Below, piece after piece: positions 21,185 to 33,524 of a stretch of DNA of 64,000 nt. Source of the stretch: Icerya purchasi (lineage: Eukaryota; Arthropoda; Insecta; Hemiptera; Monophlebidae); NCBI GenBank assembly GCA_039619475.1, contig CM077115.1, positions 538,502,315 to 538,566,314 of the forward strand. The letters run 5' to 3'. A program made the translations under genes and the position numbers. A model generated the notes under the pieces. The model was given only the letters and a program-made list of their open reading frames with translations. It made no database searches and was not told the DNA's origin. Every line of letters starts with the position of its first letter. The first letter of the stretch is position 1.

Positions 21185-22577
21185 TTAACTGACTTTTTTC
21201 TCAATTCTACATGAATCTCTTTCACAATTTCACCATAATTTAAATTTCCGAAGTATTATTTTATTAGGATAAATTTTGGATTTATTTTGTGTACATTTTT
21301 GGTCCCTCAAGCATCAAGATATTAATCTAGCAACAAGGAAGTACAAATATGTTCAATTTATATATCTGTCTGCAACTATGGTCGAATTGCGAACTTCTTG
21401 ACAGCGGCCAAGCATCGTACGATTTAGATCACTGCGACAGACTTCTAGAAATTCAAAGATATATACAATAGAATCCGCTTAATGAACAGCAAATTCTCTT
21501 CAGAATTAAATCGTTCAATAATCATGTTTATATATTTTATTTTGATCATATTAAAATGAAAATGAGTGAAATTTCCTTAATACAAAAGTTTGAAGTATTG
21601 CGGAATAACAGCAGAGTTCGAGTATTTCACAATATTCGAATGATAATCGGATAATTTTATTCTCAAACGAATAATTAAACGTTGACAAAAATATTGCAGC
21701 AGTTGTTTCAATCAACAATGAAAGCACGAACAAAGTGTCAAATAAACAACAGTGATGAAAATGACAAAGAAGAAATAAGCAAACAAACGGTTGACGATGT
21801 AGAAGTATTAAATATGACGAAAGTTTGAACCAAGTTAACAAGAGTTGCGGATTTTTTGATACTAATTTAAAAGCAAAAATTTAAAAAAAAATTCAGACCG
21901 GTTGAAACAATTTATAAAAAAATGTAAAATAAAAGTCACCCTCACTTTTTGACAAAGTAAAGCATTAATACAAAGTCTTATCGAGTTAGCATTAAAAGGT
22001 GAGATTTCTTTGAATAAAACCATTTAAAAATTATTTTTAGTCCTCACAGATTAATTTAAATCAGTTTTGACTGCAGAAGTAAAAAATAAAAGACTTACAT
22101 TGTGAAATTTTATGTATATAAGTTATACAGTATAAAAAAAAAATTATATTTAAATTATATGAATTCATGAATCGGTATTTTCGGTAATGCGCCTCTCTCC
22201 AAACTTGTCATGCTTGGGACGCCTCTGAATACATCATTGATACAAAATTTATTTTGTATATAGGTAACTTCCTAGCAGTCATAGTCAATAGACACTATGA
22301 TTATTAACAAACAAATACACATCTAAGAATAAAAAAAAACACAGAAAGATGACTAGTGAATCATACAAAAAATTGTATTATTTTTGATTTGTTTTCGCTG
22401 ATTACCAATAATTTTTTTGAATTTTAAATCCTTTGCGGGGCAACTGTCCAATTTTGCCTTTTCGCAAATGATGCAACTTCCGAGAACGGAAAAATTAATA
22501 AATTAGCTCCTGTTCTGCAAATCGATGTGCGCTTTTGTTCGATGCGTTTTTATCATGTGCGCTTTTGTCCGGTACCC
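21185..22577 (+). repeat. RepA copy 1, right segment with terminal arm
   Basis: The segment aligns along its length with 51629-52707 plus 53516-53661 of the complete RepA copy. The right terminus reads GCGCTTTTGTCCGGTACCC, the inverse of the left-end motif. It contains GTGCGCTTTTGT twice close to the end. Unlike the copy at 51 kb it is not interrupted by the fold-back insertion and supplies the missing ~60 bp around TTTTCGCTGATTACCAAT. A short plus-strand frame from 21556 (MKMSEISLIQKFEVL) is shared with the other copy but is soon closed. Confidence 0.8.
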
Positions 22578-24311
22578 TAATAATTATATTTTGTTTCTCG
22601 ATTTGAGGCGGCTGTTAAATTTTAAACGATTTGACAAAGATGTCGCTGTCTCTTTCTTTTTTAAACTTTAAATTGTTGTAATTCCTGTACCATTTGTGAT
22701 ATCAATGTAAAACAAAGCTTAGGACGAATGCATGGGTATAAGCTATAGGTTGTGTTAATTTCATCATTATTGCTGTAATAGTTTTTGAGTTAAATCGAAA
22801 CAAACAGACAAACAGACAATATTTTTAAAAAAAGATTTTCTATTTATGTGCTATAAAAATAGCCGGATCCAGTGATTACAATGAAAATATTCGCAAATTA
22901 CAGACAGACATTACAATTTTATATATTAGTATAGATAATACGTTTCATAGTTTCCTAGAAAATTAATATTTTATAAACAAAAATCGAATAAAAACAATTA
23001 CATAAACACGATTTTTCTTCCAAGATATGAGCCCAGTTTGTTATCAGATGTATGTGAATTTTTTTCAGCCGGCGAAGGCGACAGTTGTCGCAGTATGCTA
23101 GAACTGATAGTTTGGTTGTAGTATCTTTTAATTATCTTCTTTGCTTGTTATTGATAGATCTGCCATGATCATCTTTGACGCGTCACTGTGTTCACTTCCA
23201 TAACAAGCCGTTCTTTTAATTTTGTCACTTTATTGTTAACTTTTATCGCAGCTCTCTCTTAGCGTAATATGAGTAATAGAATGATAAAAAATTGGGAATA
23301 TACGTTAGAACATCTGTGGTAGTTATGTATGAAATCGTTGCATCGCTGTGTTCAATGGAATACATTTAGTCGATACAATGTATTGAATCGGTATTTTCAT
23401 CACTGAAAGTTGTAATCACGTCTTTGGGTATATTTAGTAAAGACATAAGTAAAAGTAATTTGTTAAAAGTTGAATAAATATAAAAAGTATTTGTTAATTT
23501 GAAGTTTAATATATTACTTTTATCTCGCTTTCTAAACTGATTTGTTAGAATTATAGAAGAGTAATAATTAGAAGATTTAATTTCATAAAACAGTATGATA
23601 ACAAATGAATTTGGAATCATTACCGAGAAATATTTTGTTGTAATAACCAAAATAACATTAATTTTATAATGCTGTTTATTACTTACGTTCAATTATGTTG
23701 TATGTCATGATTAATTATCAATATCATTCAATTTTAAATTATATTGTAAATTATTTCGCATTCCAATAATTTTAGGTGGTTTTTTACTTTGAACATTTTT
23801 ATCGATTTTTGGATATTCGTTGAACTTCATTTTATAATTGAATATAATCTGACATATTTAAACACTATAATTTTTTTACGAGACGTTCACAATGTAGACA
23901 TTTTTGCTGGGAACCTGCGTCAAAATCATTCCATTTTCAAGAGTTGTGACGTCACTGCATACCGACGAGCTTCGTTAAACCGTAGTATTTTTATTCAAAT
24001 GATTACATTAGTAGCGGTAATTTGTTTTTTGGTTTTTAAAGAAAATGAATTGTAAGTTTTGTTTTGAAGCTTATAAAAATAACAAAACTTTGTATAGACA
24101 TTATCATGTAGAACGTAATTATTTTATTAAGCCGTTGTAAATATACACTTGCATCGAATGTGGTAATAATTCTACATGCAAAATTAAATTTAAATACCAT
24201 TTAAAAACTCATTTCTTAAATATTTATAGAAAATTGCTGATATGACCTTTCTTAAATCGCTCAATAATACTGGATAACAAAAGTTACTTTTCTCAAGACT
24301 TTTCATTAAAA
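22578..24311. other. No recognisable gene
   Basis: AT-rich. Around 22790-22830 AAACAGACAAACAGACAAT resembles terminal sequences of uncharacterised insect repeats. The stretch 23903-23975 is an inverted copy of 26447-26515 (shared core AATCATTCCATTTT and AGTTGT(G/A)ACGTCACTGCA). This suggests that an older element whose arms lie on both sides encloses RepD copy 1. Confidence 0.4.
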
Positions 24312-26340
24312 GTACCTAGGCGACCGAGTTTCGCTCAGTATTTTTTTTTTGTAAAATCATGTTTTTTTGGGAAAATATACTTAAATACGAATCACATATT
24401 TCTTAACTTTATTTTAATCTTATACATATTCGAAAACATAAAATATTTTAAAACTAATTTATGAACACATTTATAAATTTAACTCCTCTTTCCATGCAAC
24501 TTTGCTTTTCAATACTGAATGCAACAAAAATGTAGAGATCCTTCGAATTCGCATTCCGAATGGTTAGAAAATGTTTTCAGTGAATGCATCCGTTGAATTT
24601 TTATGAGAATATTTCTATGCGTTTTTTATTAGAAAAATTAAATTTTAGGTATATAGGGTCGTCAGCTTTATCTATCGGTTTATTCGTTATAAAAACAAAT
24701 AAAAAGCGCCTTGAAATTTTACTTGCGATCAGCTGTTTTCCAAACAATTGGAAAAAATCGACTAAATTACTGCAATATGTAATAAGGGTATACTGCATGG
24801 AGTGGCGGATCCAGAAGGTAATTGGGGGGGGGATTATATAATTAAATAAAATCTTCTACAGTAAACAGTAGATTTGAGAAATACCCCTTGTTTCATAAAG
24901 AAAATTAAATAGCGACCTCTCTAGAAATTTAAAAATTTTTTAAAAATAAATAATTATTACAATTTAATTTAAATTTTGTTCTATTTTTAGGTGAAAAATA
25001 AAACGAAATTATTATAAAATTTTAGTTAAAATGGTAGTTTAGAAATAGTAAGAAGGGTAGTATTTTTATTAGACTTTACTTCTTTTTTATTTTTGTTAGT
25101 AATCCTATCCGAATTCTTTATTCGTGAGCAAGTAAAAAATATATATATATTTCTCATTGAACTATTTTCATAAATAAATTACAAAATAAAAATTAAAAAT
25201 AAATAAAAAAGGCAAAAAATCAATGATAGTTAGGTTTAAAATAAAATAAAAACGTAACATTTGTAGTTTTACCAGAAAATAGTATTAAATATCAATTATT
25301 AAAATCCGTAGGTAAAAGTCATACAAATCTTTTATAGCATAAATTAAGTTTCTCTGTTATAACAAATTTTTTCATAGAAGCTTTGGTTTTTTGGTGGGGG
25401 ATGTCCCTATCTACCCCCCACTCCGGTTCACTCCTGTGGATCCGCCACCGGCTGCACATAAGGGATTTTTTAAAACGTTCACAACATATTCTCAGTAATT
25501 CACTTTCACAAACAAATATATAAATACGCAAAACATTTAATATCTGTATATAAATAAGCAAAGTCCTCCTTTGTTTATTAACCAATTTTTTTTTTCTTTT
25601 TTTGTTTAGTAGCTATTAAAAAACAGTTTTTTTTTCTTATTTAAATATAAAATTAACACAAAATAAAATAAAAACAGAACTCTACGATATTTTCGATTCG
25701 TTTTTTTTTTTTTTTTTTTTTGTTATATATATATATTTTTACTACACGCGTAATGTACGATTTTCGAACGGCCATTATGTGACCGCCCGCTGAACAGCTA
25801 AGAGACAAGACCGATGCCTTTTTTTTTCCCATTCGTTCCTCGCCGTTTCCAGGCATCTGGAATTACGCGCTCGCCTGTTTTGCCGACCATATGTTTTATT
25901 GCATTGCACTTCCAGTATTTATTGTTCGCTTTTGCTGGTCACTCACCTTTGTGTTATTAAGTTGTTCGCTTAATATCGAGTTACGAATAAAACTTTTAAC
26001 GTGTTATCTTATTAATTTCCAAATAATCATTAAATCCTTATCACTGTTCTTATCAATAAATTATTGTTTTTCAAAGTGAAAAATGAAATCGCTATAGCCA
26101 GCAAATCTCAATAAACGATTATTTTTGCGATTTACTACTGAAAACATTAAAATCAAATTAAAACTCGCGAAACCGAATTATCTCATGGATTAGACCTCGA
26201 TAGATCGATTTATTGGTCCAAAATACCCCTAGTGTGCAAATTTCATCCAAATCGTTGGAGCCGTTTCTAAGATACGCGAAATAAATTTATATATATGTAT
26301 ATATACAAGAATTTCTCGTCTAAAGATATTAGATAGATAC
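24312..26340 (-). mobile_element. RepD copy 1, interrupted by RepB1
   Basis: Reverse complement of RepD copy 2 (61025-62334). One end reads GTACCTAGGCGACCGAG followed by a hairpin (GACCGAG ... CTCAGT), the other ends in CTAAAGATATTAGATAGATA. The inside has the widespread insect block around ATCCAAATCGTTGGAGCCGTTTC (26248). The element is interrupted at 24800-25450 by a hAT-type MITE; copy 2 supplies the empty site. TAAAA flanks both ends, a possible short TSD. No coding capacity is seen. I recognise the sequence type from insect genomes but cannot assign a superfamily. Confidence 0.7.
24800..25450 (+). mobile_element. RepB1: solo hAT-type MITE (651 bp)
   Basis: Termini GAGTGGCGGATCC and, inverted at the right end, CGGTGGCGGATCC, followed inward by G runs. 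Flanking 8-mers ACTGCATG / GCTGCACA are diverged copies of the ACTGCACA present once in RepD copy 2 (61888-61900, inverted). The body (TTTCATAAAGAAAAT ... AAGTTTCTCTGTTATAACAA) is shared with the RepB copies at 27191, 39491 and 54986, so this is the simple form of the family. No coding capacity. TIR motif and 8-bp TSD in sister copies point to the hAT superfamily. Confidence 0.75.
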
Positions 26341-27190
26341 TAAAATATAGACATCAAATTATCTAAATTTGTCAGACGCTAAATATTTATACCATAACTT
26401 TATTACTTTGTTATCCATCTTTCACAGTGTGTTCTGATTAACGGTGCACATCGGTGTGCAGTGACGTTACAACTCCTAAAAATGGAATGATTGTGATGTA
26501 GGTTACCAACGAAAATATGATTTCTTCAATGTTTATGCTCGGGCTATTACTTACCTGAACCTCCTTTTTTTTTTTTTCTGTTTTCGCTCCAAAAGAACAG
26601 ATTTAAATAATTTTTAAACCGTAATTTTTTGATTTCATGAAAGGACTTCTGCATTTTATTTTATATTTTGAATTTCACCTTTAAAGGTTTTTCTAGTGAT
26701 GAGTTATAAATTTGTAAGTGATTGAGGCCGTTTTAAATACCATATTATACATTCTTGAGCCCTCAGGGATGCCAACCACGATTTCTTTTCGGACTCGTGG
26801 ATTTTATTTTTTTTAGTTATTAGTTATGAATTTAAAACTGAAATTTAAATATTTATTTTTATTTTTCGAGAACCTACAAAGATTTTTTTTATCGACTAGC
26901 CGCTGAAAATAGAAAATTATTATACATTCGACGTAAGAACAATAATAATATAATAATAAACAAATTTGCACCTAACTTTGTCTGTCGGCGATGGTTCTGT
27001 AATGTTACGATGACGGTTGCCAAGACGACGATCGGTTGCTCTCTTCGTGCTTAACGATGGAGTGAACTCAATTGAAATCGATGCCCCGTATGCAGTATTT
27101 GTATGTTTGCAATTACTTTCGAAATTATGCTTAAAATCTCATTCGTATTTGCTCCTATTAGTTTACTTTTCATTCGCGGTTTTGTAATAT
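26341..27190. other. No gene; includes RepC fragment
   Basis: AT-rich. Positions 27090-27190 match 50880-50984 (GTATTTGTATGTTTG ... TTAGTTTACTTTTCATTCG), a further repeat (RepC) into which RepB4 is inserted here; the RepC sequence resumes at about 33525. A GC-richer stretch lies at 26990-27060. Confidence 0.45.
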
Positions 27191-27406
27191 CAGTGGCGAA
27201 TACACGGGGGGTGGACGATAGGTGACATTTCCCCCCCAAAGAACCAAAGCTTCTATGAAAAAAATTGTTATAACAGAGAAACTTAATTTATATAAAAGAT
27301 TTGCATAAATGTTACCCCATGGATTTAATTATAACTAATATTTAATACTGTTCTCTTCGATCTTTTGCCTTTCTTATTTATTTTTAATTTTTATTTTATA
27401 ATGTAA

Positions 27407-27414
27407 ATGAAAAT
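27407..27414 (+). repeat. TSD of hAT1 (left copy)
   Basis: ATGAAAAT, repeated exactly at 29573-29580: the 8 bp typical of hAT transposition. Confidence 0.85.
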
Positions 27415-29572
27415 CAGTGGCGGCTTGTTCATGTGTTCACATTCGCACGTGAACACCCTGGATTCAACTTTAAAAAAGTAGAATCCAATATTTTTATTTA
27501 TATTTATTATTTATATATCACTATTAGTAAAATTAATGTTAAAAATAAATTGATTTTACATTTTTAAAAAGTAATTAAGTTTTGTCCGGAATTCTTTTAG
27601 TGTGAAGGCTACTTGTAGCACGTGCGATCGAAAACTATGTAAGTACAATGTAGTAGTGTGACAAAAAGATAAAAATGATGTTGTGTTAGTGCATGTGTTA
27701 CATAGGTTTGATGGAGCACACTCGAATTGTGAACCAAACGATAGGCGTTGTTATTGCAAGATTATATTTTGTAGGTGGGCAGTACTTTAACGAAGTGAAT
27801 TTGATTATAAACAGCATTAATCGATAAATTTTCATAAAACGTTTATATGTTTACATTTTTTTACTATTTATAACTATATTTGAATTTTGAAGGAAATAAA
27901 GTTTGATTGGAGCATATTTATGTGCTTATTTTTACCTTTATTTTATAAGATAAGTGTATAATTGCATCTATATTATATCGATTGTGTTATTGTGTTCCAT
28001 ACATATACAAGTTAGTACAATATTGTACATTTAAAAACAGTTATGTGTTTAAAATTACCGTGATTCTATTTGCCAACATTATAATTTCCAAATATTGAAA
28101 TCCAGTAAAAATTGGTTATAACAGCATACCAATTAGCTTTTAGCTTTGAAAGATTTATGCAGATGAATTTAACAAAAACATCACCCTTAATCTTTTTCAA
28201 TGAAGAAATGAAATTTATATAAACAGAACAGATATACCGTTATTTTTTGTTCTGTTTATTTTGTTAGTGTCAACATGTAAAATACTTATTATAAATATAA
28301 CATTGATGAATACTTTGGGTAAGACCATTGCAAAAAATATTAGAAAAAGATTACTATACTTATTTTATTATAATAAAAAATCGAAAAATTACAGATTTCT
28401 TCAAAAGTAAGAAAATATCAAACCACTTCCGTTTTGGTACAGTTTTTTTTCTCTTACTCTTGCTTTATACTGATTTAAGTTTTTTTATTATCATACTTTT
28501 ATGTACAAAAAAGAAAGTGTGTTGTTTGTGTTTTTGACTAAGAAATATGTGCAGTTATAATTATAAATAAATGATTGCTTATTCAGCGTAATTTATGCCA
28601 CAATATTTCGTGTCATTTTCGTAACGAACTGTTCATTAGTAGTAAATGCTTTATTTGATATGGGATATAACAACCAGATTATTCAGCTTTTTGAATGTTT
28701 TTATAACTAATTTCTACTGTATCTTATAATTTGTCATTTTATTATACTCCTGTTGGTGAGACATGCGTTATGTAAAACTGATACTGTTCAAAATGTTGGC
28801 TGAATATTTTAGCATAAAAATTTAATTGTTTTTCTTTTTAAGCAAATTCAAAATAATTGTAATAATTGATAAATTAAAATAATGATAAAATATAAATATT
28901 ACATAGACTTAAAAAACAATAACAACCAACATTTTGCAAAATTTTAACTTTTGTTTGTTTTTAATGTACTTAAATAAAAATATGTAACGAGTTTTCACAG
29001 TTCATATTATTAAAATTAAAATTAAAATATTTGGTAGAAACCACATCACTTTTAAAAATACTAATTACGTTTTGAATATGTATACACAATCGATCATTGG
29101 GAACACAGTTTAGTTTTTAATGATGGACCGCATATATTCATTCGAATATTTTCAATAGTGACGTAGTTTCTACCTAAAATTGTAATTTTACTTAAGGATA
29201 AAAAGTGCTAATTATATTCTTACTAAGTTTTTCGACACTAAAACGAATTAAAACATTTTTATGTAGCACAATGTGTGAAGACAGGTTAAATGCTTTAGCT
29301 ATGTTATCAATTGAAAAACAAATGTTCCACAATATTCCTAACTTTCATGAAACTGTTATAGATTTTTTCTCTTTAAAGAAAGATGGAAGAATAGATTTAG
29401 TTTACAAGACTTTTAACTGAAACTTATTAATATGCGCATACACACAGAGACACATACATACATACATATATATGTATATAGTTTTTGATAAATTTTTTTC
29501 AATAAATATTTGTGTAATATTTAATATATTTAAATGTGAACCTCCACTTCTGTTACTCACGAGCCGCCACTG
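27415..29572 (+). mobile_element. hAT1 element (2158 bp) with perfect 8-bp TSD
   Basis: Ends CAGTGGCGGCTTGTTC and, inverted, CAGTGGCGGCTCGTGAG. It is flanked by ATGAAAAT on both sides. Near the right end a remnant of the hAT C-terminal dimerisation region remains (29225-29420). The rest has no readable transposase, so it is an internally decayed or non-autonomous copy. The terminus CAGTGGCGGCTCGTG is the same as that at 34129 next to the ZMYM1-like transposase remnant, which may be its source family. Confidence 0.85.
29225..29420 (+). pseudogene. hAT transposase C-terminal dimerisation fragment
   Basis: FSTLKRIKTFLCSTMCEDRL followed by NALAMLSIEKQM and a tail ...DLVYKTFN matches the hAT family C-terminal dimerisation domain (consensus RSFSKLKLIKTYLRSTM..ERL..LAMLSIE). 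The upstream RSFS arginine and the catalytic core are missing. It lies 150 bp from the right TIR, the expected place. Confidence 0.75.
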
Positions 29573-31431
29573 ATGAAAATAGATCAAAGATAAATATATT
29601 TTTTGTACTTGCTCACAAAGAAAGAATTCACATCGGATTACTAACAAAAATAAAAAAGAAGTAAAGTCTAGTAAAAATACTATCTTTCTTACTATTCAAA
29701 TTCTAAATTTCCATTTTAGCTAGAATTTTATAATTTTTTTTATTTTTTACCTAAAAATAAAATAAAATTTAAATTAAATTGTAATAATTATGTATTTTCA
29801 AAACATTTTTAAATTTCTAAAAAGGTCATTATTTGATTTACTTTATGAAACAACGTATTTCTCAAATCTACTGCCTACCACAGAAAATATTATGTAATTA
29901 TATAACACCCCCCCCCCCCAATTTGTACTGAAAATGTCAAACCACAGGGCTTAAGCTACAAATTAACGTGTCTGAAATCCAACAAACCAAACAATATTCC
30001 ACTTTTCACAAAAAATAATGGCGATAAAATCACCCTTGTGACAGAGAATCTAAACTACTCCCTGTCCTTCCTTTTTCTGTTAGGCAGTGCTGACAAAGAT
30101 AGCAACAAACAACAGACTCCTCTTGATACTTCTGCACGAAACAGCATTATAAAAAATTTAAAAAAAAATAAGCTGCTGGACCTGACAATATTACAAATAA
30201 GACACTAAAATTAATCCAAAAGATCTATCCAAAACTCCTTCTATATAAAAAAAAATTATCTCCTTAAACTATTTCCCTAAAACCTTCCACGAAGCAAATG
30301 TAATCCTACTCTATAAATCAAACAAAGATGCAAATCTCATAAGCTCCTATAGCCCAATATGTCTTTTAAATTTTGTAAGCAAAATTTACGAAAAGCTATT
30401 AAGAAAGTAGGATAACTTGCCATCTGAACTCAACAAAGTTTTTAGATAAAAGACAATTTGGATTCAGACAAAGTTTGTCCACAGAACATGATGTGAATTA
30501 TGCGATCAGCAAGATAGCAGCAGCCTTAAGAAAAAATCGAGCGTTCTTCCATAGGAGTGGATACCAAAGGAGCCTTTGATAATTATTAGCATCCTACTTT
30601 GTTTGACATTTTAAAATCTATTCTGATCAAAGACATGCCATTGCTAAGTACAATATACTGCTAATTTAAAAACAGACGTGTAACTCTTCAAATATGTAAT
30701 CATAGTGCAAACACTGAAGCCAATAAAGGCTGCCCACAAGGTAGCGTTTTAGGTCCACTATTCTGGAATATATTATTCAACCAAGCTCTACCATACGACA
30801 AGAACGTTGACCTATGCGCATATGCAGATGACTTACTATTCATAATAACGGACAATACAAAAGTCAATCTCGAATAAATGAAGTGAAGCTTAATCTTTCA
30901 GTTGAAAAACGCTTTGTGTTCCTTTTCACAAACTCCCTGCAACTAAAAAGGAAAAATATTAAAGTGCTTTGCAGGGGGATCACTTTAAAAGTAGTCAAAC
31001 ATTTTAAATACCTAGCAGTTGTATTAGATAATAAACTCTCCTTTAAACAACACATAGACTCCAACACATCTAAATTGGACGCTAAATAATATCAATTACT
31101 AAAAGTGTGCTGAAATACATGGGACTTTGATTACAAATATAGAATTGAGTTTTTCCAACACCTAAAAAAGAAAACCCTAAAGCAAAAAATCTACTCTACA
31201 CAACGTAAATACTTAATAAACGCCTGCAGAGCTTATAGAACAATTTCTCACAGCACCCCTGTTGCTCCTACGGGAGTCCTTTCACTAGACCTAAAAATTA
31301 ACTATAGATCAATCATTTTTACCATAAAAAACCATAAAAATTTTGAATATATTAACGATCATGTCTATCAAATAATGAATTTTCTGCTTCCAATAAATCC
31401 TCTTCAGAACAGTTCCTACATGCTAATCCTA

Positions 31432-32242
31432 CAGTGGCGTGCATTCTAGGTAAGCGAGGTAAGCGCCGCTTACCCTGAAAAATCCCGAGATTTTTTTTTT
31501 TTACTATAACTTATAAAGGAATAGAATGTTAAAATAGAACGCGATCATATTAGTGCTTATTACTTTAGCAATCACACGTGACGCGTGTCTATGCGTATTG
31601 TCGCTGGTTGGCAGACAGTTGAAACGATGTGGTAGTTCAGTTCAGTGCGAAGTGTCAGATTTGTGCGAGAATATGCGAAAAGTGGTTGCTTGAAAAGGCG
31701 AAGCGGCAGCAGGAAAGATGTGTGTGGAAAGACTATAGGTTCAAGGTTGTTACGAAGAAAGATATACTAGCGCGTGTAAACATGATGAAAGCGACGCTGA
31801 TGGTAAGCGCCTGTAGTATCGCTTTCGGCTAGTCATATGGATAATTCACTAACACAAAGACAGTTTACAAATTAGGTGAATTGATATTGACAATACCTAG
31901 TACAACCGCTAGTGTAGAGAGGTCGTTTTCAGCGTTGAAACGAATAAAATCGTACCAGAGGTCAACACAGGGACAAGTCCGATTAAGTGGCCTATCTTTG
32001 ATATCCATTGAAAAATCATTGTTAAATCAGCTTCAAAATGAACCAATGGGTACCTTTTATGACCTTGTTATAAATGACTTTATTAAAGCAGATCGTCGAA
32101 TGGATTTTGTATTTAAATAAGTATTACGGTATTAAATAGATGTATTATCACATGTTTTTTGTAAATAAATTTTCTTTTAATATAGTATTACACTTTATAT
32201 GGTTATTGCTTACCCTGTAGAAAAACTCACCGCACGCCACTG
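31432..32242 (+). mobile_element. hAT2 element (811 bp) inside the Jockey LINE
   Basis: Termini CAGTGGCGTGCATTCTAGG and, inverted, CAGTGGCGTGCGGTGAG; both have a subterminal GGTAAGC motif. Flanks CTAATCC(T)A and CTAATCCA are duplicated copies of the CTAATCCA that occurs once in the uninterrupted LINE at 40350 (inverted). This paralogous empty site proves the insertion. The inside keeps the end of a hAT transposase. Confidence 0.85.
31880..32120 (+). pseudogene. hAT transposase C-terminal dimerisation domain
   Basis: The frame reads LTIPSTTASVERSFSALKRI, then SYQRSTQGQVRLSGLSLISI, ending DFVFK. This is the hAT dimerisation domain with its ERSFS motif and RL..L..ISIE block. Only about 79 codons remain; the catalytic part was lost by internal deletion. 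An upstream 67-codon frame at 31629 may be a piece of the N-terminal region but has no clear motif. Confidence 0.8.
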
Positions 32243-32920
32243 CTAATCCATCATGACATACATATGAAAATGTCGCTAAAACAACTTAAAAGGCACATTA
32301 AAAATTATTTCCTGTCCATATGGCAAAACTCCTGGAAAAGAGAGACAGCAGGTCGGCATACCCATAGACTAATCCCAAATATTGGAACAGGCTTACGGTT
32401 AACAACTGACTTTTACACTACCTAACTCCTCACTGACCACGGACTCTTCGGAGCTTACTTAAAAAAAATACAAAATTACTGAAGACAAATGTAACTGTAG
32501 GAAAATTGAAAACGCCAATCATGTAATCTTTCACTGCAGTAAGTATGACGACATCAGACACTACAACATAGAAAACTTTAATTTAAGGAATTCAACTTCG
32601 GCAACTAAATTTCAAAAATTCGCGTTCTTAGTTTTAAAACCAAAATTTACTGACAAAAATATCATTCTACAGTGATTTACATTACTCAATTGAATAAAAA
32701 ACATTTCACATCAAATCTACTCATTAACATATACGTAATTTTCAATATTAATACCCGGACGAGACAATCTAGCTTAAATGGTAAATCAAACCGAAACCAT
32801 TCACACTTGCGTCTTTCAGAGAAAAAAAATAAAAAATTAAAAAAAAAAAAAAAATATTATTGTCTTTTAAATAAGTACACGATACATAACCCACCAGATC
32901 ATGTAGCATTAAGTTTCTCA

Positions 32921-33330
32921 AGCCGGCTATTGTTTCCTTAATCAGACTAAGACTTGGTCATTCTATCCTTCCTTCTTCTCGTTTTTCCTTTTCTCTTTCA
33001 CGTTCTCCCTTTTCTCTTTCACGTTCTCCCTTTTGTTCTCTCCACTCTACTGATCCTCCCTTTATATGCGACCCCAACCATATCCTTTTTGAATGTCCTG
33101 CTCTTTTTTCCGAGTGCTCTCATCTATACGCCGAACTCTTGGCGTTGGATCTTCTACCCCTTTCAATGCTTCCTTTATCCTTTCCTTTCCATCTCTGGCT
33201 GTTATTCCCCTCCTACTCTCCTTTATACTCTCTACCTCCGATCGCCTCAGAATCTGAGTAGGTGATCTAAGCTCATGTAGTTGGGTCGATGCTGGCACCG
33301 AACCCGTTTAAAAAAAAAACAAGAAAAAAA
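32921..33330 (+). mobile_element. LINE family A, 5'-truncated 3' end inserted in RepB4
   Basis: One frame reads ICDPNHILFECPALFSEC then LYAELLALDL and stops at about 33260, matching the C-terminus of the intact LINE at 11350. The trailer ends in an A-rich run (33310-33345). RepB2 runs straight through this site (TTTCTCAA then ATCCCGATATA, inverted at ~39680), so the insertion is younger than the RepB duplication. Confidence 0.75.
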
Positions 33331-33524
33331 AACCCGATGTAAAAAAAAAAATAAAGTTTATTACTTAAGTTTTATTTTAAGAAGGTTGTAGGTCAAAATT
33401 TAGCCTAACGGCGGTGCTTGACTTGGCGCCTTTGTATGCAAACTCGTATTGTAAAAAAAAAGCGCTATTGAAATACAGTTCTTAATCAACCCCCCCTTCC
33501 CATGTATCTCTGGATCCGCCCCTG

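Larger units (their letters stand above)
29935..32850 (+). pseudogene. Jockey-type LINE (family D) RT remnant, split by hAT2
   Basis: Many stops and frameshifts, but a continuous LINE protein can be followed: FGFRQ(S/G)LSTEH region (~30460), KGCPQGSVLGPLFWN (~30730), CAYADDLLFII (~30815), FKYLAVVLDNKLSFKQHID (~31000), then after hAT2 the segment LKRHIKNYFLSIWQNSW (~32290) and a C-terminal NANHVIFHC (~32510). A ~45-bp deletion near 30875 removes part of the RT thumb present in the paralog at 40-42 kb. The trailer ends in an A-rich run at ~32820-32850. It once encoded an RT of the Jockey superfamily. Both copies share identical LINE boundaries with RepB. Confidence 0.8.
27191..33524 (+). mobile_element. 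RepB4: hAT-type composite carrying a Jockey LINE and three later insertions
   Basis: Left end CAGTGGCGAATACACGG, right end inverted CAGGGGCGGATCCAGAG. Flanks TGTAATAT / (G)GTAATAT give a 7-8-bp TSD. Inside, in order: RepB body; hAT1 (27415-29572); more RepB body to the C run at ~29918; a Jockey-type LINE (29935-32850) itself split by hAT2 (31432-32242); a segment split by a LINE-A scrap (32921-33330); and the outer end. RepB2 (39491-42594) has the same body + LINE arrangement in inverse orientation without the three later insertions. Confidence 0.75.

Noticed and set aside
21551..21841. Minus-strand 96-codon frame, similar to one at 51930-52208, as a conserved gene
   Set aside because: The likeness is explained by both lying in copies of RepA; the predicted peptides are hydrophobic by-products and differ by frame-breaking indels.
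31629..31832. 67-codon frame inside hAT2 as a separate gene
   Set aside because: It lies wholly within the hAT2 element and has no domain; at best a scrap of the transposase N-terminus.
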